52,044 bases of DNA from Planctomycetales bacterium (lineage in GTDB: Bacteria; Planctomycetota; Planctomycetia; Isosphaerales; Isosphaeraceae), in contig DAIDHB010000214.1 of NCBI GenBank assembly GCA_027452145.1, positions 1 to 52,044 of the forward strand, given 5' to 3'. The notes under the pieces were generated by a model. That model was not told the DNA's origin and searched no databases. It saw only the letters and a list, made by a program, of their open reading frames with translations. A program made the position numbers and the translations under genes. Every line of letters begins with the position of its first letter. Position 1 is the first letter of the stretch. Of this stretch, positions 9,281 through 18,108 are shown piece by piece.

Positions 9281-11254
9281 ATGTTCGATCGATCTCTCGC
9301 CGCGTGGTTCGCTTTCCTCCTTGCATTCCTCGCCTCCAGCGGCCGGGGCCAGGAGAGACCGTGGGTCGGCTATACGGCGACCCGCAGCCGGATCACGATC
9401 GTCGGGCTCGACGGCTCCGATCCGAAGGTCGTGCTCGACTCGCCGCATCGGTTCGCGGCGCCGGAGTGGACGCCCGACGGCCGGTCGCTGATCGTCAACG
9501 GCGGGGGCCGGCTCTGGCGGGTGCCGGTCGCGGGCGGGGAACCTCGGCCGATCGACACGGGCTCGGTCGGCGGGATCGACGTCAACCACGCCGTCTCGCC
9601 CGACGGGAAGACGATCGCGTTCACGAGCGGGCCGATCTGGACGATCCCCATCGCCGGGGGGAAGCCGGTGCCGCTCAGCAAGGAATCGGGCAACTGGGTG
9701 CACGGGTGGTCGCCGGACGGGCGGAAGCTGGTCTTCTCGGCGGACCGGGGGAGCGGGCTCGACGTTTTCTCGATCGGGGCCGACGGCGGCGGCCAGCGGC
9801 GGCTCACGACAAGTGGGCGCGTCGATGACGTGCCGCAGTTCTCGCCCGACGGGCGGTGGATCTATTTCCTGTCCGGCCGCGGCGGGTCGCGGGATATCTG
9901 GCGAATCCCTGCGAACGGCGCCGGGCCGGGCGACTCGCGCGCCCAGCAGATCACCGCGGATGACCGCGAGGACGCCGCGCCTCATCCTTCGCCCGACGGC
10001 AAGTGGCTGGTCTATCTGTCGTACCCGCCCCGCATGGGGTTCAACGCCTCCGACCGCGATGTTTTGATCCGCCGCGTGCCGCTCTCGGCCGGGCGGTCCG
10101 CCCGGGCGAGGCCGCAGGACATCGCCCGGGTCATCGGCGGGCACGGGACGCTCGGCGCGCGGCCGTTCTCGCCGGACGGGCAACGTCTCGTCTACGCCAG
10201 CTTCGAGCCGCCGCCGACGACGGTCCACATCCTGCTGTTCACGTCGTCGGACCGGACGCCGCCGCCGGGTGCTGCTCACCGCATCACGAAGATCGCCGAC
10301 GCGGCCGAGCGGTTCCTCGTCGGCGAGATGACGCGGTGGAAGTATCCCCCGGCCGTGAAGAAGCTGTTCCTCCGCAATCCCGACGGCACGGTCGTGATCA
10401 CGCACATCAAGGGCGATCGGCCGTCGTCGGATCACTTCTACGACCGCGCCGAATGTCACGACGAGGCCCTCTTCAAGGCACCACGTCAGCTCGGCCTTCA
10501 GGGCGAGGGACACATCTTCTGGACGTTCTGCTACGTCGGCGACCGGCCCAAGCGATTCTTCGACTGGCGGGGGTTCGGCTGCGCGCGCGACGGCGGCTCG
10601 GCCATCGTGAATTACGACACCATCCCCGGCGAGATCCGCCCCGACCTCGGGCTGGAGCAGGGCTTCAACAGCGAGTACTACCTCAAGGCGACAGTCCACG
10701 AGCTGGGCCATGCCCTGGGCCTCCCGCACACCGGGCCGGACCCGTGGCTCGGGCGGGGCAACTCGCTGATGGGGCCGAACCACGATGTCTACCTGAAGCG
10801 GAAGCCGGACCACCCGGACGACGTCTACCTGAACGAATCCTCGGCCGCGATGCTGTGGAAGCACCCGGTATTCACCGGCACGACGAAGGACCGCTATCGC
10901 CAGCCGGACGTGAAGCTCGTCGGCTACAAGGCGACGTACAGTCGCGCGTCGGACCGGATCACGCTCGCGGGCCGCCTGGTCGCGGACATGCCGGCGCACA
11001 GCGTCGTGGTGATCGACGACCTGGGCCAGGCGGACCACTACTGGTTCCGCAGCCACACCGCGCGGCTGGCCGAGGACGGCACGTTCCGCGTCGCCGTTGA
11101 CCACCCTGCGCGGGCGGCCGGGCATTTTCGCATTCTCTTTTGCTTCGATAATGGAGCGTCGACCGGCGACGGCGCCGGCGTCACCTTCGACGACCACGGC
11201 GAGATCAGGAAGAGCTACAGGTATCAGAGCGGCGGGTATCGGTTCGGGGATTAG
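9281..11254 (+). CDS. Secreted TolB/WD40-like propeller fused to a metzincin-type metalloprotease
   Basis: A 657-aa protein whose ATG at 9281 opens a signal peptide (FDRSLAAWFAFLLAFLASS, cleavage probably near GRGQ). Residues about 30-330 carry repeated W/F-SPDG-x-x-L/I-hydrophobic motifs typical of TolB/PD40 beta-propeller blades. The C-terminal half has HELGHALGLPH at 473-483, a full HExxHxxGxxH zinc site with His473, Glu474, His477 and His483, followed by Met497 in SLMGPN as a candidate Met-turn. Together these indicate a metzincin. The final segment about 545-657 has no assignment. It probably acts outside the cytoplasm on proteins held by the propeller, which is inference. A 705-aa open frame on the opposite strand is a GC-driven shadow. 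The stop codon sits six bases before a heptamer array. Confidence 0.85.
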   Translation: MFDRSLAAWFAFLLAFLASSGRGQERPWVGYTATRSRITIVGLDGSDPKVVLDSPHRFAAPEWTPDGRSLIVNGGGRLWRVPVAGGEPRPIDTGSVGGIDVNHAVSPDGKTIAFTSGPIWTIPIAGGKPVPLSKESGNWVHGWSPDGRKLVFSADRGSGLDVFSIGADGGGQRRLTTSGRVDDVPQFSPDGRWIYFLSGRGGSRDIWRIPANGAGPGDSRAQQITADDREDAAPHPSPDGKWLVYLSYPPRMGFNASDRDVLIRRVPLSAGRSARARPQDIARVIGGHGTLGARPFSPDGQRLVYASFEPPPTTVHILLFTSSDRTPPPGAAHRITKIADAAERFLVGEMTRWKYPPAVKKLFLRNPDGTVVITHIKGDRPSSDHFYDRAECHDEALFKAPRQLGLQGEGHIFWTFCYVGDRPKRFFDWRGFGCARDGGSAIVNYDTIPGEIRPDLGLEQGFNSEYYLKATVHELGHALGLPHTGPDPWLGRGNSLMGPNHDVYLKRKPDHPDDVYLNESSAAMLWKHPVFTGTTKDRYRQPDVKLVGYKATYSRASDRITLAGRLVADMPAHSVVVIDDLGQADHYWFRSHTARLAEDGTFRVAVDHPARAAGHFRILFCFDNGASTGDGAGVTFDDHGEIRKSYRYQSGGYRFGD

Positions 11255-11260
11255 CTTTAT

Positions 11261-11337
11261 TGGTCATTGGTCATTGGTCATTGGTCGGTGGTCCGTGGTC
11301 GGTGGTCCGTGGTCCGTGGTCGGTGGTCCGTGGTCCG
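11261..11337. repeat. Tandem heptanucleotide array (TGGTCAT / TGGTCGG / TGGTCCG)
   Basis: Eleven contiguous 7-bp units: three TGGTCAT, then alternating TGGTCGG and TGGTCCG variants. Read from one base earlier the first units are TTGGTCA. This matches the form of the heptameric STRR/LTRR repeats known from filamentous cyanobacteria, one class of which is TTGGTCA. All three frames are open across the array, giving spurious Trp/Ser/Val-rich peptides. It lies directly after a stop codon, so it may be transcribed. Confidence 0.95.
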
Positions 11338-11641
11338 TCGCCTGCCGTCCGTCCTTCGCGCTCCGATCTTTGTCGTGCGTTCTCGGCATCTCTCGCCGCC
11401 CTGCGGCGATTCCCGCATTGCGACTATGTGTGTGCTGGTGGTAATGTCCTCTCAAGATCGGTGATATAAAGGCCGATCTGTCGTTGAGGACAAGGGATGC
11501 GGGCCAGCACCGAGGCGGTCCCGCGTCGTGGGACATCTCTGAAGATTCTCGGAGGACGCGCCCCGCGATTCAACGGGTCGGGGGCGTTGCTTCGAACCAG
11601 GTCCGACGTCGATCACAGGTCGCGGTCAGGGATTCCGGGGA
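11338..11641. other. Intergenic region between heptamer array and glycosyltransferase
   Basis: No gene or RNA recognised. A short AT-richer patch with GATATAAAG lies near 11463-11471 and could hold a -10-like element, but no matching -35 is evident. CCGGGG just before 11642 can serve as the ribosome binding site of the next gene. Confidence 0.4.
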
Positions 11642-13219
11642 ATGGGAATGGACTCCGACGCTTCGACCGGTAGAGTCCGCCGCGGCGGGCTGCTGCTGTG
11701 CCTGTTGCTCGCCGTCGCGGGCGGGATGCGCCTGTACCGCATCGACCAGCCGATATTGGACCAGCACCACGGCAAGCAGGTCTTCAGCGCGAACCGGGCG
11801 CGGAACATCGCGCGCTCGCCATCCGCCGCGATCTGGCGGAGCTTCGACTTCCTCGACGCCGACGGCCTGCGCTCGACGCGGATCGAGGAGGTCCCGCTGT
11901 ACGTCGGCCTGGTCGGGCTGAGCTACCGCCTGGGCGGCGAGCACGAGTGGTTCGGCCGGGCCTGGAACATCCTGGCGACGCTGGTCGCGATCGGGGCGCT
12001 TTACTCGCTGGTCCGGCGCGAGTACGACGAGGAAATCGGGCTGATCGCGGCGTTCGTCTTCGCGATGTCGCCGCTGATGATCTTCTACGGGCGGGCGATC
12101 TCGCCGGACCCCGGGATGCTGGCCGGCATGCTTCTCTGCGCGGCGAGCTACCGGCGCCATCTCGACGATGGTGAGGAAACCCGATGGCTAGCGGCCGCCG
12201 CGGTGTGCGGGCTGCTCGCGGCGGCGTTCAAGTACTACGGCCTGATGGTCCTGGTCCCGCTGGCCGACATGGCCTGGCGCCGGGGGGGCTGGCGGGCCCT
12301 GCTGGGGCGCCGGTTCCTGCTCATGGCCGCGGCGATGGTGTTGCCGATGGCGGCGTGGATGATCGGGGTCTTTCTCCGCAACCCGAACCCGGCGGGGCGC
12401 AGCCCGTATTTCCTGTTCCAGTGGCCGGGGCTGCTGGAGAACCGACGGCTGTACATCCGGTTGACGCTGGGCCTGTTCGTCAACGATTTCGGCCCGTTCG
12501 CCACGATTCTGATCGCCCTGGGCGCCGTCGCGGCGGTGGCGAGGAAGGCCGCATGCCGGCCGCTGCTGGGCTGGACGGTCATGGGCCTGGGGTTCGTGGT
12601 GCTCCTCGCGCCCAAGTTCCTCGATCACGATTATTACGGGTTGCTGGCACTGCCCGCCGCGGCGGGATGGGGCGCCGTCGGGTGGAAGTCCGCCCGCGAG
12701 GCGATCGCCCGGTCCCGGGGGACGCGCGCCTGGCGGGTGGCGGCCGTGCTGGCCATCGCCGCGGTCGTCCAGTCGCCCTGGGTGATGCTGGGCCGATTCG
12801 ATCCCGAGATGCAGCACACGGTCGTGGCAGGCCGGATCCGCGCCCTGTGTCCCGAATCGGGGCGGGTCGTCGTGATGGGGCAGACGCTCGGCTGGACGGC
12901 CCTGCACTACAGTGGACGGCTGGGCTGGGTCGAGGAATACCGCACCCTCCCGGCCGACTGGCGGGAGCAGCTCCGCGGGTATCGCCGGGTGGGCGCGGCG
13001 CTGGTGGCCGTGTACTTCGACCCCTCGGTGCCCGACGCAATCCGAAAGACGTACGCCCCGATCCTGCGCGAGCTCCGGGTCCTCGATCACGGCTCGGGTC
13101 CTTGGTTCCGGCGGCAGATGCCCTGCGAGTACTACATCCTGGACCTCGGCACCCTCGATCACCCGAGCCCGTACCCGCCCTCGCTTGCCGGCGCGCCGGC
13201 CTCGTCGCCGGTCCGCTGA
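11642..13219 (+). CDS. GT39/ArnT-type membrane glycosyltransferase
   Basis: A 525-aa polytopic membrane protein. The N terminus has a hydrophobic helix followed by an acidic/His loop (ILDQHHGKQ), and further on there is SPDPGMLAGM after a long hydrophobic segment. This layout of one helix, an acidic periplasmic loop and 8-11 further helices is typical of the PMT/GT39 family, which moves sugars from polyprenyl phosphate to proteins or lipids. Hydrophobic stretches occur about every 30-40 residues up to residue 380, then a soluble C-terminal domain begins. The start may be 11642 or the second ATG at 11648; both follow a GGGGA. The transferred sugar and acceptor cannot be told from sequence. Confidence 0.75.
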   Translation: MGMDSDASTGRVRRGGLLLCLLLAVAGGMRLYRIDQPILDQHHGKQVFSANRARNIARSPSAAIWRSFDFLDADGLRSTRIEEVPLYVGLVGLSYRLGGEHEWFGRAWNILATLVAIGALYSLVRREYDEEIGLIAAFVFAMSPLMIFYGRAISPDPGMLAGMLLCAASYRRHLDDGEETRWLAAAAVCGLLAAAFKYYGLMVLVPLADMAWRRGGWRALLGRRFLLMAAAMVLPMAAWMIGVFLRNPNPAGRSPYFLFQWPGLLENRRLYIRLTLGLFVNDFGPFATILIALGAVAAVARKAACRPLLGWTVMGLGFVVLLAPKFLDHDYYGLLALPAAAGWGAVGWKSAREAIARSRGTRAWRVAAVLAIAAVVQSPWVMLGRFDPEMQHTVVAGRIRALCPESGRVVVMGQTLGWTALHYSGRLGWVEEYRTLPADWREQLRGYRRVGAALVAVYFDPSVPDAIRKTYAPILRELRVLDHGSGPWFRRQMPCEYYILDLGTLDHPSPYPPSLAGAPASSPVR

Positions 13220-13661
13220 TCCGGGCGGCACGGCCACGGCCACGTTCCGCGAGATCCGTCCGCGGTACGGAGTCCCTCGCGCCTGGGTCGTTCCGCCCGG
13301 CCTGCATCTCGCCGCCAATTCTCCCGTTTCTCCAGACCGTCTTTTTTGACAGCCTCCTTGACCGGGGCCATTTGACCAGCTACTCTCTCTCATCCACATG
13401 GTTTGGGTGCCGGAGAGCAGTGGGATCCGTTGGCAAGTCATTTCCATTGCAGGTGCGTGCGCCCGGACGGTGGCCCGGCCTGAACCGGGACAGAAAGCAC
13501 AGCCGTCGTTCGATCGAGACTTCATCTCTGAACCTGGGTGAGGGGAAAGCGCTCGCATCCTGGTGAAGGCCCGGACCTTGCTGGTCCGGTCGGGCTCCAA
13601 CTGAGCGGGTACGATCGTGCTGCAGTGCGCCGCCCTGTTCCGATGGGGCCGAGGCCCAGCG
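13220..13661. other. Intergenic region without a recognised gene
   Basis: This stretch of about 440 bases follows the GT39-type gene and precedes the DUF1080 gene. A T-run (TTTTTTGA) at about 13341-13348 could belong to a terminator for the upstream gene, though no strong hairpin abuts it. Long open frames run through it from both sides but carry no family signature. No RNA gene was recognised. Confidence 0.4.
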
Positions 13662-14324
13662 ATGCCGCGCCATCGGTCGGCCGCGACACGGCGACGGGTC
13701 CCGGCCTTCCTTTCCGAGACCCTCGAGCGTCGCGAGCTCCTGGCGTCCGCCTCCGCGTCCGCGCCGGGCACGTCGCCGGGGCCGAGTGCGCCGGCGGACA
13801 CATCGGGGTTCGTCCCGATGTTCAACGGCGTGAATACGGCCGGCTGGTTCAACCCGTATCACTGGGGCAGCGCCGTCGCTCGCGATGGGCAGATCCTCCT
13901 GTCGAGCCCGAAGAACTTCTTCCTGATGTCGCGGGCGACCTACAGCGATTTCATCATCCAGGCGGATGTTTTGATCCCGCCGGGGGGCAACAGCGGCCTC
14001 CAGTTCCGCAGCCAGTACGGACCCAACTTCGTCCGGGGCTACCAGGCCGACATGGACACCGCCGACCGCAACTGGGCGGGCGGGCTGTACTACCAGAGCC
14101 GCGGCTGGCTGGCCCGTCCCGCCCACCGCGCGCCGGTGGTGCCCGGTCGGTGGAATCACTACATGGTCGAGGCTGTTGGTCATCATATCCAGATCTGGGT
14201 CAACGGGACCCTCACCATCGACACGTACAGGACCATCGCCTCGAGCGGGCACATCGGGCTCCAGGACCATGGCAGCGCCGGGACCTACCACTTCCGGAAC
14301 GTCGCGATCGAGGTGCTCCCTTGA
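13662..14324 (+). CDS. Exported 3-keto-disaccharide hydrolase domain (DUF1080) protein
   Basis: A 220-aa protein. The ATG at 13662 is preferred to one at 13617: it has GAGG upstream and opens directly into a basic segment and the motif LERRELLAS (about residues 22-30), which recurs in other exported proteins of this window. Residues about 48-220 form a concanavalin-like DUF1080 domain (FVPMFNGVNTAGWF, then DFIIQADVLIPPGGNSGLQFR, GYQADM, and WNHYMVEAVGHHIQIWVNG). Members of this family hydrolyse 3-keto-glycosides or act as lectin-like sandwich domains. It is the first of three co-directional exported carbohydrate-related genes, followed 87 bases later by the oxidase. Confidence 0.8.
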   Translation: MPRHRSAATRRRVPAFLSETLERRELLASASASAPGTSPGPSAPADTSGFVPMFNGVNTAGWFNPYHWGSAVARDGQILLSSPKNFFLMSRATYSDFIIQADVLIPPGGNSGLQFRSQYGPNFVRGYQADMDTADRNWAGGLYYQSRGWLARPAHRAPVVPGRWNHYMVEAVGHHIQIWVNGTLTIDTYRTIASSGHIGLQDHGSAGTYHFRNVAIEVLP

Positions 14325-14411
14325 TCGACGACGGGCGGTAGTCCGGGCGAGATGACGGCAGGCCGGCCATCCCTTGATACGACATTCCTACTTCGCCGGA
14401 GAGCGGAATCC

Positions 14412-16286
14412 ATGAGACTGCGTACGATGCTTTTCGCGGCGGCCAGGAAGACGACGACCGATCGCACCCTCGCGCGGCGCCGCGGCTTTCCGCCGGCGGG
14501 CATCGAGCGGCTCGAGGGGCGCGACCTGCTCTCGCTGGCCGCCGACGCGCTGCCCCTGGCGCGCCCCCTGGCCGTCGCGGCGTCGACGGCCGCCGAGCAC
14601 TCGCACGCGCACCTTCAGTCGTTCGCACCTGCGACGGCGACCGCGGCGCCGCTGGCCGCCGAGGCGCCCCACAACGCGACGCCGCTAGGCCGCCGCCACC
14701 ACGGCGTGTCGGGGCCCCCGTCGGCCGTCGGCTCGTGGAGCCCGGTGATCCCCTTCCGGCCGCCCCATTCCCGGGGGATCTATCTGGCGATCCACACCAC
14801 GCTCCTGCCCAACGGCGATATCATCACCTGGCCGCACGCCTACAACTATTTCCTCGCCGAACGGCACGCCGCGCCCTATACCCCCGACATCATGTTGTGG
14901 AACCCGACCACGAATCAGTATCTCCACATGAACCTGCCGACCTCGAACCTCTTCTGCTCGGGGAGCACGTTCCTGCCCGACGGCAAGCTGATCGTCCTCG
15001 GCGGCCACGGTCCGTCGGCCTACCCGACCGGCGCGCTCCAGACGGCCTACGGCAACAACCACGTCGAGATTTATAACTACGTCACCAACACCTGGACCCA
15101 GGGCCCCGACATGAGCCACGGCCGCTACTACGGCTCGGCCATCACGCTGGGGACCGGCCAGGCGCTGGTGCTGGCCGGCTACAACGAGGACGGCGTCAAC
15201 AACGCCAGGATCGAGGTTTACACCGAGGGCCAGGGCTTCCGCACCCTCACCGGCGCCACGACCGCCAATTACCCCAACTGGTATCCGGCGCTCTACCAGC
15301 TCAACGACGGCCTGGTCTTCGGCGCCAGCCCCGGTCGGGCGACGTTCCTGCTCAACCCGCAAGGCGCCGGGCAGATCTGGGGCGGGCCGCCGCTGAACTA
15401 CCCGAGGCGCTATTACGGCACCTCGGTGATGTACGCTCCCAACCAGATCCTCGACATCGGCGGCAATGCCGCGCCCGGCCGCGCGGCGGTCGGGGGGAAT
15501 AACCTGATCACCAACTCCGCCGAGACGATCAACTTCAACGACCCGAACCCGTCGTGGCACTACACCGGCTCGATGCGTTACGCCCGCTTCTTCCCCAACG
15601 CCACCCTGCTGCCCGACGGCACGGTGCTCGTCACCGGCGGCACCCGCCAGCAGAGTAATCCCAGCGGCAACGCCCTGGCCGGCGCCGTGTACGCGGGCGA
15701 GATCTGGAACCCGGCCACCGGCCAGTGGACGACCATGTCGTCGATGAAGGTGCCGCGGCTGTATCACTCGACGGCCATCCTGCTGCCCAGCGGCCAGGTG
15801 ATGGTGGCCGGCGGCGGCGAGCCCTCGGTCACCGGAGAGGCCAGGAACGCGACCCACCAGAACATGCAGATCTTCTCGCCGCCGTACCTCTTCCGCGGGC
15901 CCCAGCCGGTCATTTCCCAGGCGCCGAGCCTGGCGTATTACGGGCAGACGATCACCGTCAGCTCGCCCGACACCGCCTCGATCGCGACGGTCAATCTGGT
16001 CCGCCCGGGGACTGTTACCCATGGCGTGAATTTCACCCAGAAGCTCGTGCCTGCGACCTTCACCCAGGGGCCCGGCGATACGCTCCAGATCCAGATGCCG
16101 ACCAACCCCAACGAGGCCCCGCCAGGCCCGTACATGATCTTCCTGCTCAACCAGCAGGGCGTCCCGTCGAAGGCGGCGATGTTCTTCCTTGAGCCCCCGC
16201 CGGCCTCGCCGGCCTCGCCGGCCCCGGCCCCGTCCGCGTCGAGCGGGCCGGGAAGCAGCGGCGGCGGCAGTAGCAACGGCTGGTGA
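14412..16286 (+). CDS. Exported copper radical oxidase (galactose/glyoxal oxidase-like)
   Basis: A 624-aa protein. The start at 14412 follows GGAGAG and gives an N terminus with LEGRDLLSLA, the exported-protein motif of this genome type. Residues about 130-520 form a kelch-type propeller (repeated D-G-x-x-x-V/L-x-G-G). The C-terminal 100 residues match a DUF1929 galactose-oxidase cap. The copper and cofactor residues are all traceable: Cys182 in LFCSG, Tyr239 in GRYYGS, Tyr451-His452 in RLYHS, and His537 in VTHGVN, equivalent to Cys228, Tyr272, Tyr495, His496 and His581 of fungal galactose oxidase. The tryptophan that stacks on the cofactor in galactose oxidase is not evident (GYNEDG in that region), as in glyoxal oxidases. 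It probably oxidises alcohols or aldehydes to make H2O2 outside the cell. It sits between a DUF1080 protein and a fucosidase-like enzyme, and ends in a Pro/Ser/Gly-rich tail. Confidence 0.85.
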   Translation: MRLRTMLFAAARKTTTDRTLARRRGFPPAGIERLEGRDLLSLAADALPLARPLAVAASTAAEHSHAHLQSFAPATATAAPLAAEAPHNATPLGRRHHGVSGPPSAVGSWSPVIPFRPPHSRGIYLAIHTTLLPNGDIITWPHAYNYFLAERHAAPYTPDIMLWNPTTNQYLHMNLPTSNLFCSGSTFLPDGKLIVLGGHGPSAYPTGALQTAYGNNHVEIYNYVTNTWTQGPDMSHGRYYGSAITLGTGQALVLAGYNEDGVNNARIEVYTEGQGFRTLTGATTANYPNWYPALYQLNDGLVFGASPGRATFLLNPQGAGQIWGGPPLNYPRRYYGTSVMYAPNQILDIGGNAAPGRAAVGGNNLITNSAETINFNDPNPSWHYTGSMRYARFFPNATLLPDGTVLVTGGTRQQSNPSGNALAGAVYAGEIWNPATGQWTTMSSMKVPRLYHSTAILLPSGQVMVAGGGEPSVTGEARNATHQNMQIFSPPYLFRGPQPVISQAPSLAYYGQTITVSSPDTASIATVNLVRPGTVTHGVNFTQKLVPATFTQGPGDTLQIQMPTNPNEAPPGPYMIFLLNQQGVPSKAAMFFLEPPPASPASPAPAPSASSGPGSSGGGSSNGW

Positions 16287-16509
16287 GCGAGGGGACGCGG
16301 TCGCGGCATCCTTTCGCCATCCGCCGCGCCTCGGCCCTCGGCCGGGAGTTCCCGACCTCCACGGTTCGTCGCCCCGGGCTTGACAGCACCTCGGCCGGGG
16401 GCCGACGATCGTACGAGGTTGGGACCCGGCCGGCCCGATGGATGGCTCCGACCTCCGCGGCCCGCGCCGAGGAGAGCAGCGTCGCGTCCACACGCAGGGA
16501 GGAGCCGCC

Positions 16510-17916
16510 ATGAGCGCGTCGGATTCGCATTCGCCGTATCCGTGGAGATCGGGCGTTCCGCGCGGGAGATCGCGATCCCTTCGCCGCCCGTGCGCCGGGA
16601 TGATCGTCCTCGTCCTGGCCGCGGCTGGATCGCTCGCGGCCGGGTCGCTGGCCCGGGGTCAGGAGCCCCGGTCGGCCGGGTCCCCTGCCCCGCCGCCGGC
16701 CCGGGGCGAGGGCGAGCGGAACGCCGAGGCGCGGGCGTGGTTCCAGGACGCGAAGCTCGGCCTGTTCGTCCACTGGGGCGTCTACTCGCTGCTGGGCAAG
16801 GGCGAGCGGGTCATGGAGCGCGATCGCCTGCCGGTCGCCGAGTATTCGCGGCTCCCCGCGCGGTTCAACCCGGCCCGGTTCGACGCCGAGGCCTGGGTCA
16901 AGCTGGCCAGGGGCGCCGGCGCCCGATATCTCACGGTCACGGCCAAGGGCCCCGACGGGTTCTGCCTGTTCGACAGCAAGCTCACCAGTTTCGACGTCGT
17001 CGACGCGACGCCCTTCCACGCCGATCCGCTCCGGGCCCTGGCGGATGCCTGCCGCCGGCAGGGAATCCGGCTGTTCTTCCATTACTCGCTGCTCGACTGG
17101 CACCATCCCGATGATTCCCCGAAGGGCCGGCCCGGCGGCGGCGACCGGAAGCGCTACGTCGCCTACTATCAGGGCCAGATCCGCGAGCTGTGCACGAACT
17201 ACGGCGAGATCGGCGGTATCTGGCTCGACGGCGGCCCGGACAGTGCCGGCGCCTACCTCGACCTCGCCGGGACCTGCCGGATGGTCCACGAGCTTCAGCC
17301 TGGCGCGCTGGTGGGGGACAACCGCCGCGGTGGGCCGATCCCCGGCGAGGACTTCCGGGCCTTCGAGCAGGAACCGCCGGGGCAATCCGCTGCCGCCGAT
17401 GACCTGCCGAGAGAGATTCTCCTGACGGTGAACGACTCGCGCGGCTACAACGCGGCCGACGTGCATTACAAGAGCCCCGAGGCACTCATCCGCGCGGTCG
17501 TCGGCGCCGCCGGCCGGGGCGTGAACATTCAGTTGAGCGTCGGGGCGCAGCCGGACGGCACGATCGGTCCGGAGACGAATCGCCGGCTGCTCGAGCTGGG
17601 CAAGTGGCTGTCGACCAGCGGGGCGGCGATCTACGGCACCCGCCGCGGCCCGATCGCGCCTCGAGCGTGGGGCGTGTCCACCGCGAAGGGGTCGAAGGAC
17701 CGGCCGAGCGAGGTCTTCCTGCACGTCCTCGACCCCGACGCCGAGTCTCCGATCGTCCTGGGCGAGGCGGCGGCCTCGCTGTCGCCGTTTTTGTTCAGCA
17801 AGGAAGTTCCGCTACGGCTGATCAAGGCACCCGGCGGCCTGGCCGTCGACCTCCCGCGCGACATCCGATCGCCGGTCGACACGATCGTCGCCCTTCGCCC
17901 GCAGGTGCTGAAGTAG
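16510..17916 (+). CDS. Exported GH29-like alpha-L-fucosidase with altered active site
   Basis: A 468-aa protein. The ATG at 16510 has GGGAGGAG upstream and is followed by a basic N terminus and a hydrophobic signal helix (about 31-48). The catalytic barrel shows AKLGLFVHWGVYS (His88), YLTVTAK, IRLFFHYSLLDWHHP and GGIWLDGG, where Asp240 is the likely nucleophile, then a beta-sandwich tail. The usual GH29 KHHDGF motif, whose two histidines bind fucose, reads AKGPDGF (residues 145-151), so both histidines are missing. Either the substrate differs or the enzyme is impaired. The stop codon lies inside the left arm of a 27-bp inverted repeat. Confidence 0.8.
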   Translation: MSASDSHSPYPWRSGVPRGRSRSLRRPCAGMIVLVLAAAGSLAAGSLARGQEPRSAGSPAPPPARGEGERNAEARAWFQDAKLGLFVHWGVYSLLGKGERVMERDRLPVAEYSRLPARFNPARFDAEAWVKLARGAGARYLTVTAKGPDGFCLFDSKLTSFDVVDATPFHADPLRALADACRRQGIRLFFHYSLLDWHHPDDSPKGRPGGGDRKRYVAYYQGQIRELCTNYGEIGGIWLDGGPDSAGAYLDLAGTCRMVHELQPGALVGDNRRGGPIPGEDFRAFEQEPPGQSAAADDLPREILLTVNDSRGYNAADVHYKSPEALIRAVVGAAGRGVNIQLSVGAQPDGTIGPETNRRLLELGKWLSTSGAAIYGTRRGPIAPRAWGVSTAKGSKDRPSEVFLHVLDPDAESPIVLGEAAASLSPFLFSKEVPLRLIKAPGGLAVDLPRDIRSPVDTIVALRPQVLK

Positions 17917-17974
17917 GTCGGGCAGTCTTGCCCGACGCCCGGCCCCTGTCGGGCAAGACTGCCCGACCTACTTC
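17910..17974. repeat. Perfect 27-bp inverted repeat, terminator-like
   Basis: Arms at 17910-17936 and 17948-17974 are perfectly complementary over 27 bases with an 11-base GC-rich loop. The left arm includes the last codons and the stop of the fucosidase-like gene. There is no T-tract, so it may be a repeat-family hairpin rather than a classical terminator. The right arm recurs with one mismatch at 30411-30437, and a related but diverged hairpin lies near 51825-51882. Confidence 0.9.
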
Positions 17975-18108
17975 AATACCGGCGTGGTGTTCGCCTCCGC
18001 TGGACGTCGCAAGAATCCCGCGGATCGGCGATGATGGGGTCATTATCCCGGCCCCAGACCTCGGCCCCGGCGCGAACCGGGGCGAGCCCGTCTCGTACAT
18101 TGCGAAGG

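Noticed and set aside
9080..11197. 705-aa open frame on the minus strand opposite the propeller/metzincin gene
   Set aside because: Arg/Pro/Asp-rich with no domain signature, while the plus frame has a signal peptide, propeller blades and a zinc motif. It is a shadow caused by high GC.
11261..11337. Possible CRISPR array
   Set aside because: Units are 7 bp and contiguous with no spacers, and no cas gene is in the window.
11260..11536. Short open frames of Trp/Ser/Val-rich repeats
   Set aside because: They are produced by the 7-bp array being open in all frames; no ribosome site or family.
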